DNA of 6,026 nt from Burkholderiaceae bacterium. GTDB lineage: Bacteria; Pseudomonadota; Gammaproteobacteria; Burkholderiales; Burkholderiaceae_F. How positions within the stretch are numbered: position 1 is the stretch's first letter; each line of letters starts with the position of its first letter. The DNA is taken from contig JACCYC010000220.1 in NCBI GenBank assembly GCA_013696665.1, positions 1 to 6,026 on the forward strand. The letters are read 5' to 3'. Positions 5,312 through 6,026 of the stretch are shown piece by piece. A program made the translations under genes and the position numbers. The notes below the pieces were generated by a model that ran no database searches, had not been told where the DNA came from, and was given only the letters and a program-made list of their open reading frames with translations.

Positions 5312-6026
5312 ATGGGCCACGCCGAAACAACGCTCCAGGACGCGCCGCACGCGAGAACGATCTCGATGGACGAGTACTGGATGCCGTTCACGCCGAATCG
5401 CGATTTCAAGCACGAGCCCAAGATGGTCGTGCGCGCCGAAGGCATGTATTTATGGAACGAGCGCGGCGACCGGCTGATCGATGCGTAGAGCGGCCTGTTC
5501 TGTGTCAACGCCGGCCACTGTCGCAAAGAGATCGCACAGGCAGTTGGCGCGCAGCTTAACGAGCTCGACTTCATAGCGCCGTTCACCCGCGGCCATCCAA
5601 AGCAGTTCGAGCTTGCAAGCCGGGTCGCCGCGCTGACGCCGGGCGATCTGAATCGCATTTTCTTCACGAACTCAGGGTCGGAAGCCGTCGATACTGCGAT
5701 GAAGGTCGCGCTCGCCTATTGGCAGGCAAAGGGGCAGGGCGGCCGCACGATGTTCATCTCGCGCGAGCGCGCCTATCACGGCGTCAACTTCGGCGGCGTC
5801 TCGCTGGCCGGGATCGCGAATAACCGGCGCCGGTTCGGCCCGACACTGCCCGGCATTGCTCACATGCGGCATACGCATATCAAGGAGAATTTCTTTCAAC
5901 CTGGCGAGGGTTCCCACGGCATCGAGCTTGCCGACGATTTGCTGCGCTTCATTAACTTGTATGGCGGCGAGAACATCGCGGCGTGCTTCGTCGAGCCGAT
6001 CGCGGGTTCAACGGGTTGCCTGGTTC
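5312..6026 (+). pseudogene. Class III omega-amino acid:pyruvate-type aminotransferase with in-frame TAG at codon 59 (3' end outside window)
   Basis: This is a PLP-dependent class III aminotransferase; relatives move the terminal amino group of omega-amino acids or amines to pyruvate. About 238 codons are visible of some 440-450. Reading through the stop gives an unbroken match to the family. YWMPFTPNRDFK (22-33) is the usual N-terminal block. SGLFCVNAGH (60-69) follows the stop. FFTNSGSEAVDTAMK (117-131) binds the cofactor phosphate, YHGVNFGG follows from 155, and VEPIAGSTG contains Glu228. The PLP lysine lies outside the window. The only defect is TAG at 5486-5488, where relatives have a small residue such as Ser, Thr or Gly; one base change from TCG would produce it. 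No in-frame start soon after the stop could rescue the fold, since the next ATG is at 5698. The frame is otherwise clean to the edge, so the loss is very recent, a sequencing error, or suppressed. It is probably co-transcribed with the GMC gene. Confidence 0.88.

Noticed and set aside
5486..5488. TAG read as pyrrolysine or another programmed recoding
   Set aside because: Class III aminotransferases do not use such a residue here and no insertion machinery is visible; mutation or sequencing error is simpler.

Overview
The window looks like the chromosome of a high-GC Gram-negative proteobacterium, most likely a beta-proteobacterium of the Burkholderiales. This rests on base composition (roughly 60% G+C by eye), codon use, and the style of the TRAP transporter, GMC dehydrogenase and omega-aminotransferase proteins. 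The lineage is an inference, since no rRNA or other marker gene is present.

Layout. Bases 1-3111 on the minus strand hold a tripartite TRAP uptake system. Read in the direction of transcription it is: a small two-helix membrane protein (83 codons, ATGA overlap with the next gene), a Tat-exported solute-binding protein (DctP type), a 93-base spacer with strong dyad symmetry, the small permease DctQ, and the large permease DctM, which runs off the left edge. Bases 3657-6026 on the plus strand hold a divergent pair: a complete FAD-dependent GMC-family alcohol/choline-type dehydrogenase, then, 47 bases on, a class III omega-amino acid:pyruvate-type aminotransferase that runs off the right edge.

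Two things are damaged. The space between the divergent units (about 3142-3656) holds no intact gene, but its middle is a frameshifted minus-strand remnant of formate--tetrahydrofolate ligase. Pieces of the conserved N-terminal region can be read in order by switching frame. The aminotransferase has an excellent ribosome binding site and continuous family similarity, but carries one in-frame TAG at codon 59, inside a normally conserved block. It is therefore a nonsense pseudogene, a sequencing error, or (less likely) a read-through gene.

How it may work. Periplasmic DctP captures a small organic anion or zwitterion, and DctQM imports it with Na+ or H+. The divergent dehydrogenase and aminotransferase could oxidise an alcohol group to an aldehyde and move an amino group to pyruvate, as expected in catabolism of an amino alcohol, betaine-like compound or omega-amino acid. 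The substrate cannot be read from the sequence. Nothing here is a wholly new system. The parts most worth a second look are the formate--tetrahydrofolate ligase relic, the single amber codon, the small membrane protein coupled to the TRAP genes, and the hairpin spacer between dctP and dctQ.
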